A stretch of 64,000 bases of DNA from Plantactinospora sp040120695 (lineage in GTDB: Bacteria; Actinomycetota; Actinomycetes; Mycobacteriales; Micromonosporaceae): assembly GCF_040120695.1 (NCBI RefSeq), contig NZ_JBEEAC010000012.1, positions 1-64,000 on the forward strand, in the 5' to 3' direction. The notes under the pieces are model-generated. The model was not told the DNA's origin. It saw only the letters and a program-made list of their open reading frames with translations, and made no database searches. A program made the position numbers and the translations under genes. This document shows, piece after piece, positions 43,651-52,336 of the stretch. Within the stretch, counting starts at the first letter, position 1, and every line of letters begins with the position of its first letter.

Positions 43651-45339
43651 ATGAGCCAGCCGGGAATTGAGCTGGAGCTGCCGCCGGAGTTGCCCGAGGG
43701 CGGGCTCCGGATCGTGCCGCTGGGCGGCCTCGGCGCCATCGGGCGGAATATGACCGTCTTCGAGTACGGCGGCAAGCTGCTGATCGTCGACTGCGGCGTA
43801 CTCTTCCCCGACGTCGAGCAGCCCGGCGTCGATCTGATCCTGCCGGACTTCGCGCCGATCCTGGACCGGCTCGCCGACGTACAGGCGATCGTGCTCACGC
43901 ACGGGCACGAGGACCACATCGGGGCGGTGCCGTACCTACTCGCCCACAAACCGGATATTCCCCTGGTCGGCTCGCAGTTCACCCTCGCCCTGGTCGAGGC
44001 GAAGCTGGCCGAACGGCGGATCGAGCCGTACACCCTGACGGTCCGGGAGGGTGGCCGGGAGCGGCTCGGCCCGTTCGAGTGCGAGTTCTTCGCGGTCAAC
44101 CACTCGATCCCGGACGCGCTCGCGGTGGCCGTCCGGACCCCGGCCGGGCTTGTCCTGCACACCGGCGACTTCAAGATGGACCAGCTTCCGCTGGACGGCC
44201 GGATCACCGACCTGGCCGGCTTCGCCCGGCTCGGGGCGGAAGGCGTCGACCTGCTCCTCTCGGACTCGACCAACGCCGAGATCCCCGGCTTCGTCTCGTC
44301 GGAGCGGGAGATCGGGCCGGTGCTCGACTCGATCTTCGCCAAGGCGCGCGGCCGGATCATCGTCGCGTCGTTCGCCTCGCACGTGCACCGGGTGCAGCAG
44401 GTGCTGGACTCCGCCGCCGAGTACGGCCGGAAGGTCACCTTCATCGGCCGCTCGATGGTCCGCAACATGGGCATCGCCCGCGATCTCGGGCTGCTGCGCA
44501 TCGAGCCGGGCCTGGTGGTCGGGCTGGACGAGGCGACCACGCTGCCGCCGGACCAGATCGTGCTGATGTCCACCGGTTCGCAGGGCGAGCCGATGAGCGC
44601 GCTGGGCCGGATGGCCACCGGCGACCACCGGCACATCACGGTCGCCCCCGGCGACACGGTGGTGCTGGCCAGCTCGCTGGTGCCGGGCAACGAGACCTCC
44701 GTCTACCGGGTGATCAACCAGCTCTCCCGGGCCGGCGCGACCGTGATCCACAAGGATGTGGCGAAGGTGCACGTCTCCGGGCACGCCCCGGCCGGCGAGC
44801 TGCTCTACCTGCTCAACGTGGTCCGGCCGAGCAACCTGATGCCGATACACGGCGAGTGGCGGCACCTGCGCGCGCACGCCCGGCTCGGCATCGAGTCCGG
44901 GGTCGCCGCCGACCGGGTGGTGCTCTGCGAGGACGGCGACGTCGTGGACCTGGTCGAGGGGCATGCCCGGGTGGTCGGCCACATCAAGAGCAGGTACGTC
45001 TACGTCGACGGCCTCGCCGTCGGTGACGTCGGCGAGTCGCTCCTGACCGAGCGGCGCATCCTCGGCGACGGTGGGTTCATCTCGGCGACCGTGGTGGTCG
45101 ACTCGGTCACCGGCAAGGTGGTCGGCGGTCCCACCGTCTCCGCAAAGGGCTTCTCGGACGACCCGGACGCGTTCAACCCGGTGATCCCGCTGATCACCGA
45201 GGCGCTCGGTCGGGCGGCGACCGAGGGGATCACCGATCCGCACCAGTTGCAGCAGATCGTCCGTCGTACCGTCGGCCGCTGGGTGAACGACGCGTACCGG
45301 CGGCGTCCGATGATCGTCCCGACCGTGGTCGAGGTTTAG
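43651..45339 (+). CDS. rnj: Ribonuclease J
   Basis: A 562-residue metallo-beta-lactamase/beta-CASP nuclease for RNA maturation and decay. The zinc motif HGHEDHIG begins at His84, and later motifs HTGDFKMDQ, SDSTNAE and VHVSGHAPAGEL are present. ATG 43651 follows GGAGTGCGGG. dapA-rnj adjacency is conserved in actinobacteria. It may act with the PNPase encoded upstream. Confidence 0.97.
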   Translation: MSQPGIELELPPELPEGGLRIVPLGGLGAIGRNMTVFEYGGKLLIVDCGVLFPDVEQPGVDLILPDFAPILDRLADVQAIVLTHGHEDHIGAVPYLLAHKPDIPLVGSQFTLALVEAKLAERRIEPYTLTVREGGRERLGPFECEFFAVNHSIPDALAVAVRTPAGLVLHTGDFKMDQLPLDGRITDLAGFARLGAEGVDLLLSDSTNAEIPGFVSSEREIGPVLDSIFAKARGRIIVASFASHVHRVQQVLDSAAEYGRKVTFIGRSMVRNMGIARDLGLLRIEPGLVVGLDEATTLPPDQIVLMSTGSQGEPMSALGRMATGDHRHITVAPGDTVVLASSLVPGNETSVYRVINQLSRAGATVIHKDVAKVHVSGHAPAGELLYLLNVVRPSNLMPIHGEWRHLRAHARLGIESGVAADRVVLCEDGDVVDLVEGHARVVGHIKSRYVYVDGLAVGDVGESLLTERRILGDGGFISATVVVDSVTGKVVGGPTVSAKGFSDDPDAFNPVIPLITEALGRAATEGITDPHQLQQIVRRTVGRWVNDAYRRRPMIVPTVVEV

Positions 45340-45344
45340 GCGCT

Positions 45345-45355
45345 GGGGCCCTTCC
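45345..45355. repeat. GGAAGGGCCCC element copy 2 (inverted)
   Basis: GGGGCCCTTCC lies five bases after the RNase J stop and is the reverse complement of the core found after dapB. Confidence 0.45.
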
Positions 45356-45484
45356 TTCTACGTATCGGGGGCGTTGTCGGTTCAGCCGATCGGCTGTGAG
45401 ATTGCCCATCACCGATCCGTTCATCGTCGGCCGTTCGTCGGCCGTACCTTCCCGCGGGCTGCCCGAGGGTGAAGGAGACGGTTG

Positions 45485-47152
45485 ATGGATCGCGGACGCG
45501 CGACGCGGAGCCGGCGAGGCACGGTCAGTCGGCGGAGTACGGCACAGCGGCGGGGAATCGCGATCGGGGTGACGGTGGCGACCGTCGCCGGGCTGGCGGC
45601 GGTGACCTGGCCGGCGCTGGCCGGTGAGGACCCGCCGCGATCGGAATCGGCGCCCTCCGGCCCGGCCCGGCAACTCGTCGACGCGCTGCGCCGGGACCTG
45701 TCCCTGACCGAGCCGCAGGCCCGCGCCCGGCTCGAACGGGAGCAGTGGGCCCGTGCGACGACGCAGCGGCTGCGTACCGAACTCGGGACCGGTTACGGCG
45801 GCACCTGGCTCGCCGCCGACGGCAACCGGTTGATGGTGGCGGTGACCGACCAGGCGGCCGCCGCCCGGGTACGCGCCGCCGGGGCCGAACCGAAGCTGGT
45901 CACCCGGAACTCCCGGCAACTCGACACGGTCAAGGCGGGCCTGGACCGGATCGCCGACGACGCCACCCCGGACATCGCCGGTTGGTACGTCGACGTGTCG
46001 AACAACCGCGTCGTGGTACGCGCCCAGCCCGGTACCGAGGCCGCCGTGCGGCGGTTCGTCCGGGCCAGTGGCGCCCCGGCCGGCGTGGTCGAGGTGGTCG
46101 CCTCGGCGGAGGCGCCGGTGCCGCTGATCGACGTACGGGGTGGTGACCCGTACGTGATCGACGACCGGGCCCGCTGCTCGATCGGCTTCTCCGTCGTCGG
46201 GGGATTCGTCACCGCCGGCCACTGTGGAGCACCGGGCGCCACCACCAGCAGCCCGGACGGGGTCGCCCAGGGCGTCGTCTCGGCCTCCTCGTTCCCCGGC
46301 GACGACTGGGGCGTGGTGGAGACCAACGACGACTGGGTCCCGCAGCCGGTGGTCAACGACTTCGACGGCGGCACGATCCCTGTCGCAGGTGGGCAGGAGG
46401 CGCCGGTCGGCAGCTCGATCTGCCGCTTCGGCGCCACCACGGGTGCCCGGTGTGGCACCGTCGAGGCGCTGAACGCCACGGTCGTCTACCCGGAGGGTAC
46501 GGTCACCGGGCTGACCCGGACCAACGTCTGCGCCGAGCCGGGTGACTCCGGCGGCTCCTGGATCTCCGGCGACCAGGCCCAGGGGGTCACCTCGGGCGGC
46601 TCCGGCGACTGCACGGTGGGCGGCACCACCTTCTTCCAGCCGCTGACCGAGATTCTCCAGGTGAATCAGCTCACCCTGGTCACGACCGCGAACGGCCCGG
46701 CGGCACCCCCGGCCGACCCGCCGGCCGCGACCGACCCGCCGGCAGCCAGCGAGCCACCCGCGACCGACCCGCCGGCAGCCAGCGAGCCACCCGCGACCGA
46801 CCCGCCGGCCGCGACCGAGCCGCCGAGCCCGCCGCCGGGTTCCGAGTGCGCCGGGCACAAGGTGCGGAAGGCGGCGACCCTCGGGGCGGGACACCGCCAG
46901 GTGCAGCCCGCCGGTCGCTACTTCCGGGCCGGGCATGGTCGGCAGGTCGGCTGCCTGGACGGGCCGGTCGGGGCCAACTTCGACCTGGTACTCCAGCGGT
47001 GGAGCCGGGGCGGGTGGCGTACTGTCGCAGTCTCCGCCGGGCCGACCGCGGACGAGTCGATCTCCTACCGCGGCAGTGCCGGCTTCTACCGCTACCGGGT
47101 GGAGTCCCGGCGCGGCTCCGGCCCCTACACCCTCGGCTTCTCGGTGCGTTGA
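45485..47152 (+). CDS. Secreted S1E (alpha-lytic type) serine protease with C-terminal binding domain
   Basis: A 555-residue exported protease. An Arg-rich signal peptide (IAIGVTVATVAGLAAVTWPALA) precedes a long prodomain (about 50-215) of the alpha-lytic/streptogrisin type. The catalytic domain has His246 in FVTAGHC, Asp273/274 in GDDWGVV and Ser355 in EPGDSGGS. A linker of repeated PPA(A/T)(T/S)(D/E)PP follows, then about 100 residues of beta-rich domain with a Cys pair. The prodomain guides folding. ATG 45485 follows GAAGGAG. It sits between RNase J and a DUF2784 gene, an insertion into the core block. Confidence 0.93.
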   Translation: MDRGRATRSRRGTVSRRSTAQRRGIAIGVTVATVAGLAAVTWPALAGEDPPRSESAPSGPARQLVDALRRDLSLTEPQARARLEREQWARATTQRLRTELGTGYGGTWLAADGNRLMVAVTDQAAAARVRAAGAEPKLVTRNSRQLDTVKAGLDRIADDATPDIAGWYVDVSNNRVVVRAQPGTEAAVRRFVRASGAPAGVVEVVASAEAPVPLIDVRGGDPYVIDDRARCSIGFSVVGGFVTAGHCGAPGATTSSPDGVAQGVVSASSFPGDDWGVVETNDDWVPQPVVNDFDGGTIPVAGGQEAPVGSSICRFGATTGARCGTVEALNATVVYPEGTVTGLTRTNVCAEPGDSGGSWISGDQAQGVTSGGSGDCTVGGTTFFQPLTEILQVNQLTLVTTANGPAAPPADPPAATDPPAASEPPATDPPAASEPPATDPPAATEPPSPPPGSECAGHKVRKAATLGAGHRQVQPAGRYFRAGHGRQVGCLDGPVGANFDLVLQRWSRGGWRTVAVSAGPTADESISYRGSAGFYRYRVESRRGSGPYTLGFSVR

Positions 47153-47166
47153 GCGGGCAGGCCCGC
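47153..47166. terminator. Small hairpin after the S1E protease
   Basis: GCGGGC-AG-GCCCGC begins directly after the stop codon. The loop is tight and there is no T tract. Confidence 0.35.
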
Positions 47167-47331
47167 GCTGATCAGGTCGATCTGCGCCGAACGGGCCGCG
47201 CCTGCACTGAACCGGCCGATCCTGCACTGGGCCGCCGAGTCGGGTCGAGGCGGTCGGGTGCCGGGGATGATCCGAGTGTGCCGGCCGGCGGGCTGAGTAT
47301 TCGTACCCGGTCCGCCGGCCGCCCGGCTGGG

Positions 47332-47337
47332 TAGCCT
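47332..47337 (+). promoter_or_regulatory. -10 hexamer of the DUF2784 gene
   Basis: TAGCCT precedes GGGGGAGG and the ATG at 47357. The distance fits a short-leader transcript. Confidence 0.5.
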
Positions 47338-47356
47338 TTGTCCGGGGGAGGCGGCA

Positions 47357-47809
47357 ATGGGTTACCGATTGTTGATCATGCTGGTCCTGGCCTTGCACTT
47401 CGGCTTCGTGGCCTATCTGGTGCTCGGCGGGTTCCTCGCCTGGCGTTGGCCGAGGACCGTCTGGCTGCATCTCGGTGCCGCCGGCTGGGGCGTGTTGGTG
47501 ATCGCCGCTCACCTGGTCTGCCCGCTGACCTATCTCGAGCACTGGGCGCGGCGTCGGGCCGGCGACCCCGACGTCGGGCAGGGTTTCATCGACCGCTACA
47601 TCGAGGGCGTGTTCTACCCCGAGGGGTACGCCGTGTTCGCCCAGGCGCTGGTCGCGGCGCTGGTCCTGACCTCCTGGCTCGGCCTGTTCGAACGGCTCGG
47701 CCTGTTCGAACGGCTCGGCCTGTTTCAGCGGCTCGGCCCGTTCCAGCGGCTCAGGGCAGCCCGGCCACCGCGGCCGCGAAGGCGGCTCCGCTGGCGAGGG
47801 TCGCGTTGA
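47357..47809 (+). CDS. DUF2784 membrane protein
   Basis: A 150-residue protein with three or four helices and the DUF2784 signature (LVLALHFGFVAYLVLGGFLA; LVCPLTYLEHWARRRAG; YIEGVFYPEGY). Function unknown. The C-terminus departs from the family: four tandem 18-base units encode LGLFERL/LGLFQRL repeats, followed by a basic tail. The last 59 bases overlap the opposing TPR/YbjN gene. Confidence 0.88.
   Translation: MGYRLLIMLVLALHFGFVAYLVLGGFLAWRWPRTVWLHLGAAGWGVLVIAAHLVCPLTYLEHWARRRAGDPDVGQGFIDRYIEGVFYPEGYAVFAQALVAALVLTSWLGLFERLGLFERLGLFQRLGPFQRLRAARPPRPRRRLRWRGSR
47678..47749 (+). repeat. Four 18-base tandem units in the DUF2784 gene
   Basis: Units of CTCGGCCTGTTCGAACGG, two perfect and two diverged, encode (R)LGLFE repeats. 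Confidence 0.9.
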
Positions 47810-49409
47810 CCAGTACGGCGAGCTGACCGGCGGCGACGTCGTACTCCAGGTCGGTGCTGACGTCGCCGGCCAACGCCAGTTCCCCCGCACCGAGATCCAC
47901 GACGTACGCCTTGGGCAGCGGGCGGTCGCGGTTCCAGGTGTCGCAGAACTCGTACGCCTCGGCGAGCCGGCCCGCCGGCAGCCGGCGCTCGGCCGTCACC
48001 CGGGCATGCAGGATCTCTCCCCGCTCACCCAACCGGCAGAACTCGATCAGCGCGCCGCCCCACCGGCCGCCGACCGTGCCGGTCGGACCGAGCAGGTGAT
48101 GGTCCGACCGGTCCCGCAGTACGTCCACGATCGCCGCCACGGTGAGCGGGCCCACCACCGCGAAGCCGTCCTCCGGGTCCCGGCACGCCACCGGTTCGGG
48201 CTCGACCCCCGCCACCGGTTCGGGCTCGACCCCCGCCACCGTTCCCGGCTCGACCCCCGCCACCGTTCCCGGCTCGGTGTCCCGCTCCGGCTCGGTCTCC
48301 GGCTCCGGCGGTAGCCGTATCCGGCCGGGTACCGGGCGTTCGGCCAGCCAGGCGGCGAGCCGGCCGGACTGGTGACCCGTCCCGTTGCGAGCGTCGAACC
48401 GGCCCGCCAGGTCCTCGGCGGTAGCGGTCAGCTCGGTGTCCAGCGCGGCGACGGTCAACTCGGCGGCGCGCCGCCCGGCGTACCCGGGGCGATGGATCGG
48501 GTGCCGTGCGAAGCCGGCCGGACCGGCCAGTCGGCAGAGCACCGCCCCGGCGGCGGCGAATTCCAGCGCGGACGCCTCGTCGCAGCGGCGGTCCAGCTCG
48601 GGTAGGTGCCGGGCGAGGATCTCCAGTCCACGGTCGTAGTGACCGGTCAGCGCGGAGAACCGCAGGTGGTCGGCGAGGAACGGGAACGCGGCCCGCTCCC
48701 GCCGATGTCGCCGGTACGCGCGTACGTGTGCGTCGGCTGCCTCGTCGGGACGGCCGAGCCGCAGGTACGCCAGTTGGATGGTGGCCAGTGCCCGCTCCGG
48801 TTGGTCGGGGCAGCGCGGTGTGCCGGCGAGTACCGGCTCGACCAACTCGACCGCCTCACTCCACCGGCCCCAGCCGGTGAGCAACCTCGCCTGGTCGGCC
48901 AGTTCGCAGGCGGCGCAGCCGCTCCACTCGTCCAGGGCCGCGGCCCGCCACCGCGCCAGCCACCGCCGGGCGGTCGGCTCGGCACCGAGGTGGTCGGCGA
49001 TCCGGCAGCGCAGGGCGTACGCCGGCCGGAGGCTCTGCCCGGCCGCCCGGAGCCGCCGCTCCACATCGTCGAGGGCGGCCCCGGCCCGGGCCAGTCCGAT
49101 CCGGGAGGTGCCGCAGAGTGCGGCCACCGCCTCTCGGTGGTAACCGGGCAGCCGGGCGGTGTCTGTGGCGTCGAACGCCTTCGGTGCCTGGTCGACGACG
49201 TCGAGACACCACCGCACCGGTGAGAGCATCCGCCACGGTTGGACCTGCCGGTGCACCTCGACCAGTGCCAGCCGGGCCGCGAAGCCCAGCCGGACATCCC
49301 CGTCGGCGTCGGCGTACGCGACGATCCGGTCCAGTTCGGCGACCTTGGCCGCGTCGTCCGGCCGGTCCCGGGCGTCTGCCAGGGCGGCGAGCAACTCGTC
49401 GCGGGTCAC
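47751..49409 (-). CDS. TPR-like helical protein with C-terminal YbjN domain
   Basis: A 552-residue soluble protein. Residues 1-330 are helical, resembling tetratricopeptide repeats (WSEAVELVEPVLAGTP; AFPFLADHLRFSALTGHYDRGLEIL). A low-complexity linker of VAGVEPE/GT repeats (24-base DNA repeat) leads to about 130 C-terminal residues of YbjN type (GGRWGGALIEFCRLGERGEI; AYEFCDTWNRDRPLPKAYV), a fold related to type III secretion chaperones. Function unknown. The GTG at 49409 lacks a clear ribosome binding site. It converges on and overlaps the DUF2784 gene. Confidence 0.82.
   Translation of the reverse strand: MTRDELLAALADARDRPDDAAKVAELDRIVAYADADGDVRLGFAARLALVEVHRQVQPWRMLSPVRWCLDVVDQAPKAFDATDTARLPGYHREAVAALCGTSRIGLARAGAALDDVERRLRAAGQSLRPAYALRCRIADHLGAEPTARRWLARWRAAALDEWSGCAACELADQARLLTGWGRWSEAVELVEPVLAGTPRCPDQPERALATIQLAYLRLGRPDEAADAHVRAYRRHRRERAAFPFLADHLRFSALTGHYDRGLEILARHLPELDRRCDEASALEFAAAGAVLCRLAGPAGFARHPIHRPGYAGRRAAELTVAALDTELTATAEDLAGRFDARNGTGHQSGRLAAWLAERPVPGRIRLPPEPETEPERDTEPGTVAGVEPGTVAGVEPEPVAGVEPEPVACRDPEDGFAVVGPLTVAAIVDVLRDRSDHHLLGPTGTVGGRWGGALIEFCRLGERGEILHARVTAERRLPAGRLAEAYEFCDTWNRDRPLPKAYVVDLGAGELALAGDVSTDLEYDVAAGQLAVLVNATLASGAAFAAAVAGLP
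48189..48276 (-). repeat. 24-base tandem repeat in the TPR/YbjN linker
   Basis: Three full and one partial copies of a 24-base unit encode VAGVEPEP/VAGVEPGT in the linker. Units 1-2 and units 3-4 differ slightly. Confidence 0.9.
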
Positions 49410-49761
49410 GCGGACGCGGGGCGGGAGCGGGTCAACGACAGGTTCTCGCTTTCACGGACGGGGTCGGGTTCTCGCTTCGCGGGGGTGGGGTCGGCGCACG
49501 GGTCGGAGCGACGACCGTCGGTGAGTTTACTCAGCGTCATAGCTCGGTCACGACAGCACGCGGCTGCCGGCAGGTCGAGGTGTCGCCGAGAACCGGCTCG
49601 CCGCCATGACCCGGGCCTGCGGTACCGGGAGGTCAGATCGCCGACGGCGGGGGTGCCGGGAGTGTGGACGGTGTTGCCGGCTGTGATCTGCGCTGTTAGC
49701 TGCCCAGACACGACGCGCAAAAGCGGGGAATCTTCAGCGCGCGCGGCTAACGTGTGAACTT
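49410..49761. other. 352-base intergenic region
   Basis: No gene. It is the divergent control region of the TPR/YbjN gene and ftsK. GGTTCTCGCTT occurs twice near the left end, and GAGTTTACTC forms a small dyad near 49524. Confidence 0.5.
49748..49753 (+). promoter_or_regulatory. -10 hexamer of leaderless ftsK
   Basis: TAACGT is followed after eight bases by the ATG at 49762. Confidence 0.6.
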
Positions 49762-52233
49762 ATGGCGGGCCGTGCCTCCTCTCAGGCGAACCGGCGCCGG
49801 GGCGGGTCGACGACCCGGTCCGGCGGTACTCGGGCGGGCAACACCCGGGCGCGACAGTCGGCCCGGGGCCGGGGCGCGGCCGCACGCCGACCCACCCGGC
49901 CCAGTCCGGCGGCGTACGTCGGCCGGGCGATCGGGGCGACCTGGATGGGGTTGGCGCACGGCGTCGGCTGGGTCATGCGGGCGGCCGGCCGGCAGGCGGC
50001 GACCGCCCGGGACCTCGATCCGGAGCACCGCCGGGACGGCGCCGGTCTGCTCCTGCTCGGGCTGGCGATCCTCAGCGCCGTGGCGGTCTGGTTCTCCTCG
50101 GCAGGGCCGCTGGGCGGCCGCCTCGCCGACACCATCCGACTGTTCTTCGGCGCGATCTCGATCGTGCTGCCGGTCCTGCTGCTGATCGGGTCGGTCAGGC
50201 TGATGCGTGCCCCCGCCGAGCCGGAGCACCGGGGTCGGGGACTGGTCGGCTGGACCGCGCTGATCGTCGGCACGGCGGCGCTGCTGCACATCGGACAGCA
50301 GCCGGCCGACAACGACGAGCGGGACTACGCCGGCGGTTTGATCGGGGCCGGCGTGGGTGGCCCGCTGGAGAACGCGGTCAGCGCCTGGGTCGCCGTACCG
50401 CTGCTGGTGCTGCTGCTGCTCTTCGGGCTGCTGGTGGTGACCGCGACCCCGATCAACAAGGTGCCCGAGCGGCTCGGCCTGCTCGCCGGTGCGGTGCTGG
50501 GCCGGCCGGAGTCCGAGGAGGACGCCGAGTCGGCGTCGCCGCGCGGCGCGGAGGGGCGGCGGTCGCGCCGCCGCCCGTCGCCGCTGCCGGTGCCGGGGGA
50601 CGAGGACGAGTCCGGCTACGAGATCGACGCTCCGGCGCACGAGACGGTGCCGCTGCCGCGCAAGCCCAAGGGCAAGGTGCCGGCCGCCCGGAAGACTCCG
50701 GAGCCGCCGGAGCACTCGCCGGCACCGACCCGGGCCGAGCAGTTGGCGATCACCGGGTTGGCCGGCGACTACACCCTGCCGCCGGCGAACCTGTTGCGCC
50801 CCGGCGGTGCGCCGAAGACCCGCAGCCGGGCCAACGACGAGGTGATAGCCGCGCTGACCGGCGTCTTCGACCAGTTCGACGTGGACGCGGCGGTGACCGG
50901 CTTCACCAGGGGGCCGACCGTGACCCGGTACGAGGTCGAACTCGGGCACGGCGTGAAGGTCGAGCGGATCACCCAGCTCTCCCGCAACATCGCGTACGCG
51001 GTCAAGTCGCCGGACGTGCGGATCCTCAGCCCGATCCCGGGCAAGAGCGCGGTCGGGGTGGAGATCCCGAACAGCGACCGGGAGGACGTGGCACTCGGCG
51101 ACGTGCTCCGGTCCCGGGCGGCGGCGAGTGACCACCACCCGATGCTGGTGGCGCTCGGCAAGGACATCGAGGGTGGCTTCGTCGTGGCCAACCTCGCGAA
51201 GATGCCGCACATCCTCATTGCCGGCGCGACCGGCGCCGGCAAGAGCTCATGCCTGAATAGTCTACTTGTGTCCATTTTGACCCGGGCCACTCCCGACGAG
51301 GTGCGGCTGTTGCTGATCGACCCGAAGCGGGTCGAGATGACCAACTACGAGGGGATCCCGCACCTGGTCACCCCGATCGTGACCAACCCGAAGAAGGCGG
51401 CGGACTCGCTGGACTGGGTGGTCCGCGAGATGGACATGCGCTACGACGACCTGGCCGCCGCCGGGGTACGCCACATCGACGACTACAACCGCAAGGTCCG
51501 GGCCGGCCAGATCAAGCCGCCGCCGGGCAGCGAGCGGGAGATCCGGCCGTACCCGTACCTGCTGGTGATCGTGGACGAGTTGGCCGACCTGATGATGGTG
51601 GCCCCGCGCGACGTGGAGGACTCGGTCGTCCGGATCACCCAGCTCGCCCGGGCCGCCGGCATCCACCTGGTGCTGGCCACCCAGCGCCCGTCGGTCGACG
51701 TGGTGACAGGTCTGATCAAGGCGAACGTGCCGTCCCGGCTCGCCTTCGCCACCTCGTCGCTGGCCGACTCCCGGGTCATCCTCGACCAGCCGGGCGCGGA
51801 GAAGCTGATCGGCCGGGGCGACGGGCTCTTCCTGCCGATGGGCGCATCCAAGCCGGTGCGCATCCAGGGCGCCTGGGTCACCGAGCCCGAGATCAACGAC
51901 ATCGTCAAGTTCTGCAAGGACCAGCGGGAGCCGGAGTTCCGGCCGGACGTGCTCACTCCGGCGCAGGACACCAGGAAGAAGGTCGACGAGGACATCGGCG
52001 ACGACCTCGACCTGCTGGTGCAGGCGATCGAGCTGGTGGTCACCTCGCAGTTCGGCTCGACCTCGATGCTCCAGCGGAAACTGCGGGTCGGCTTCGCCAA
52101 GGCGGGCCGGCTGATGGACCTGATGGAGACCCGGGGCATCGTCGGGCCGTCCGAGGGTTCCAAGGCCCGGGACGTACTGGTCAAGCCGGACGAGCTGGAG
52201 GAGGCGCTGGCGGCGCTCCGGCCTGACGAGTGA
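49762..52233 (+). CDS. ftsK: DNA translocase FtsK
   Basis: An 823-residue septal DNA pump that clears chromosome ends during division. An Arg-rich start is followed by four membrane helices (about 95-230), an acidic/Pro linker, the motor domain with Walker A GATGAGKSS (Lys494) and Walker B LLVIVDELADLMM, and a C-terminal gamma winged helix (TSMLQRKLRVGFAKAGRLMD) that reads KOPS sites. The ATG is leaderless. Codons right after Walker A are unusually AT-rich for this gene (51247-51280). Confidence 0.96.
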   Translation: MAGRASSQANRRRGGSTTRSGGTRAGNTRARQSARGRGAAARRPTRPSPAAYVGRAIGATWMGLAHGVGWVMRAAGRQAATARDLDPEHRRDGAGLLLLGLAILSAVAVWFSSAGPLGGRLADTIRLFFGAISIVLPVLLLIGSVRLMRAPAEPEHRGRGLVGWTALIVGTAALLHIGQQPADNDERDYAGGLIGAGVGGPLENAVSAWVAVPLLVLLLLFGLLVVTATPINKVPERLGLLAGAVLGRPESEEDAESASPRGAEGRRSRRRPSPLPVPGDEDESGYEIDAPAHETVPLPRKPKGKVPAARKTPEPPEHSPAPTRAEQLAITGLAGDYTLPPANLLRPGGAPKTRSRANDEVIAALTGVFDQFDVDAAVTGFTRGPTVTRYEVELGHGVKVERITQLSRNIAYAVKSPDVRILSPIPGKSAVGVEIPNSDREDVALGDVLRSRAAASDHHPMLVALGKDIEGGFVVANLAKMPHILIAGATGAGKSSCLNSLLVSILTRATPDEVRLLLIDPKRVEMTNYEGIPHLVTPIVTNPKKAADSLDWVVREMDMRYDDLAAAGVRHIDDYNRKVRAGQIKPPPGSEREIRPYPYLLVIVDELADLMMVAPRDVEDSVVRITQLARAAGIHLVLATQRPSVDVVTGLIKANVPSRLAFATSSLADSRVILDQPGAEKLIGRGDGLFLPMGASKPVRIQGAWVTEPEINDIVKFCKDQREPEFRPDVLTPAQDTRKKVDEDIGDDLDLLVQAIELVVTSQFGSTSMLQRKLRVGFAKAGRLMDLMETRGIVGPSEGSKARDVLVKPDELEEALAALRPDE

Positions 52234-52266
52234 CCGGACGGGTGCCTGGACGGGTGACCGGACGAG

Positions 52267-52281
52267 GGCTCGGGCGGAGCC
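52267..52281. terminator. Small hairpin after ftsK
   Basis: GGCTC-GGGCG-GAGCC lies 34 bases past the stop; possible terminator. Confidence 0.35.
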
Positions 52282-52299
52282 GGGGCCGCGGACCGGCGG

Positions 52300-52330
52300 T
52301 TGACCTCAACCATGGTTGACGGATCAGAAT
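52300..52330 (+). promoter_or_regulatory. Promoter with MerR/SoxR-type palindrome in a 19-base spacer
   Basis: TTGACC at 52300-52305 and CAGAAT at 52325-52330 are 19 bases apart, the overlong spacing typical of MerR-family targets. The spacer contains the perfect 14-base palindrome TCAACCATGGTTGA (52306-52319). The ATG follows six bases after the -10. The layout resembles SoxR boxes (CCTCAA...TTGAGG), so activation by a MerR/SoxR-type protein is likely; none is encoded in the window. Confidence 0.6.
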
Positions 52331-52336
52331 CCGGTT

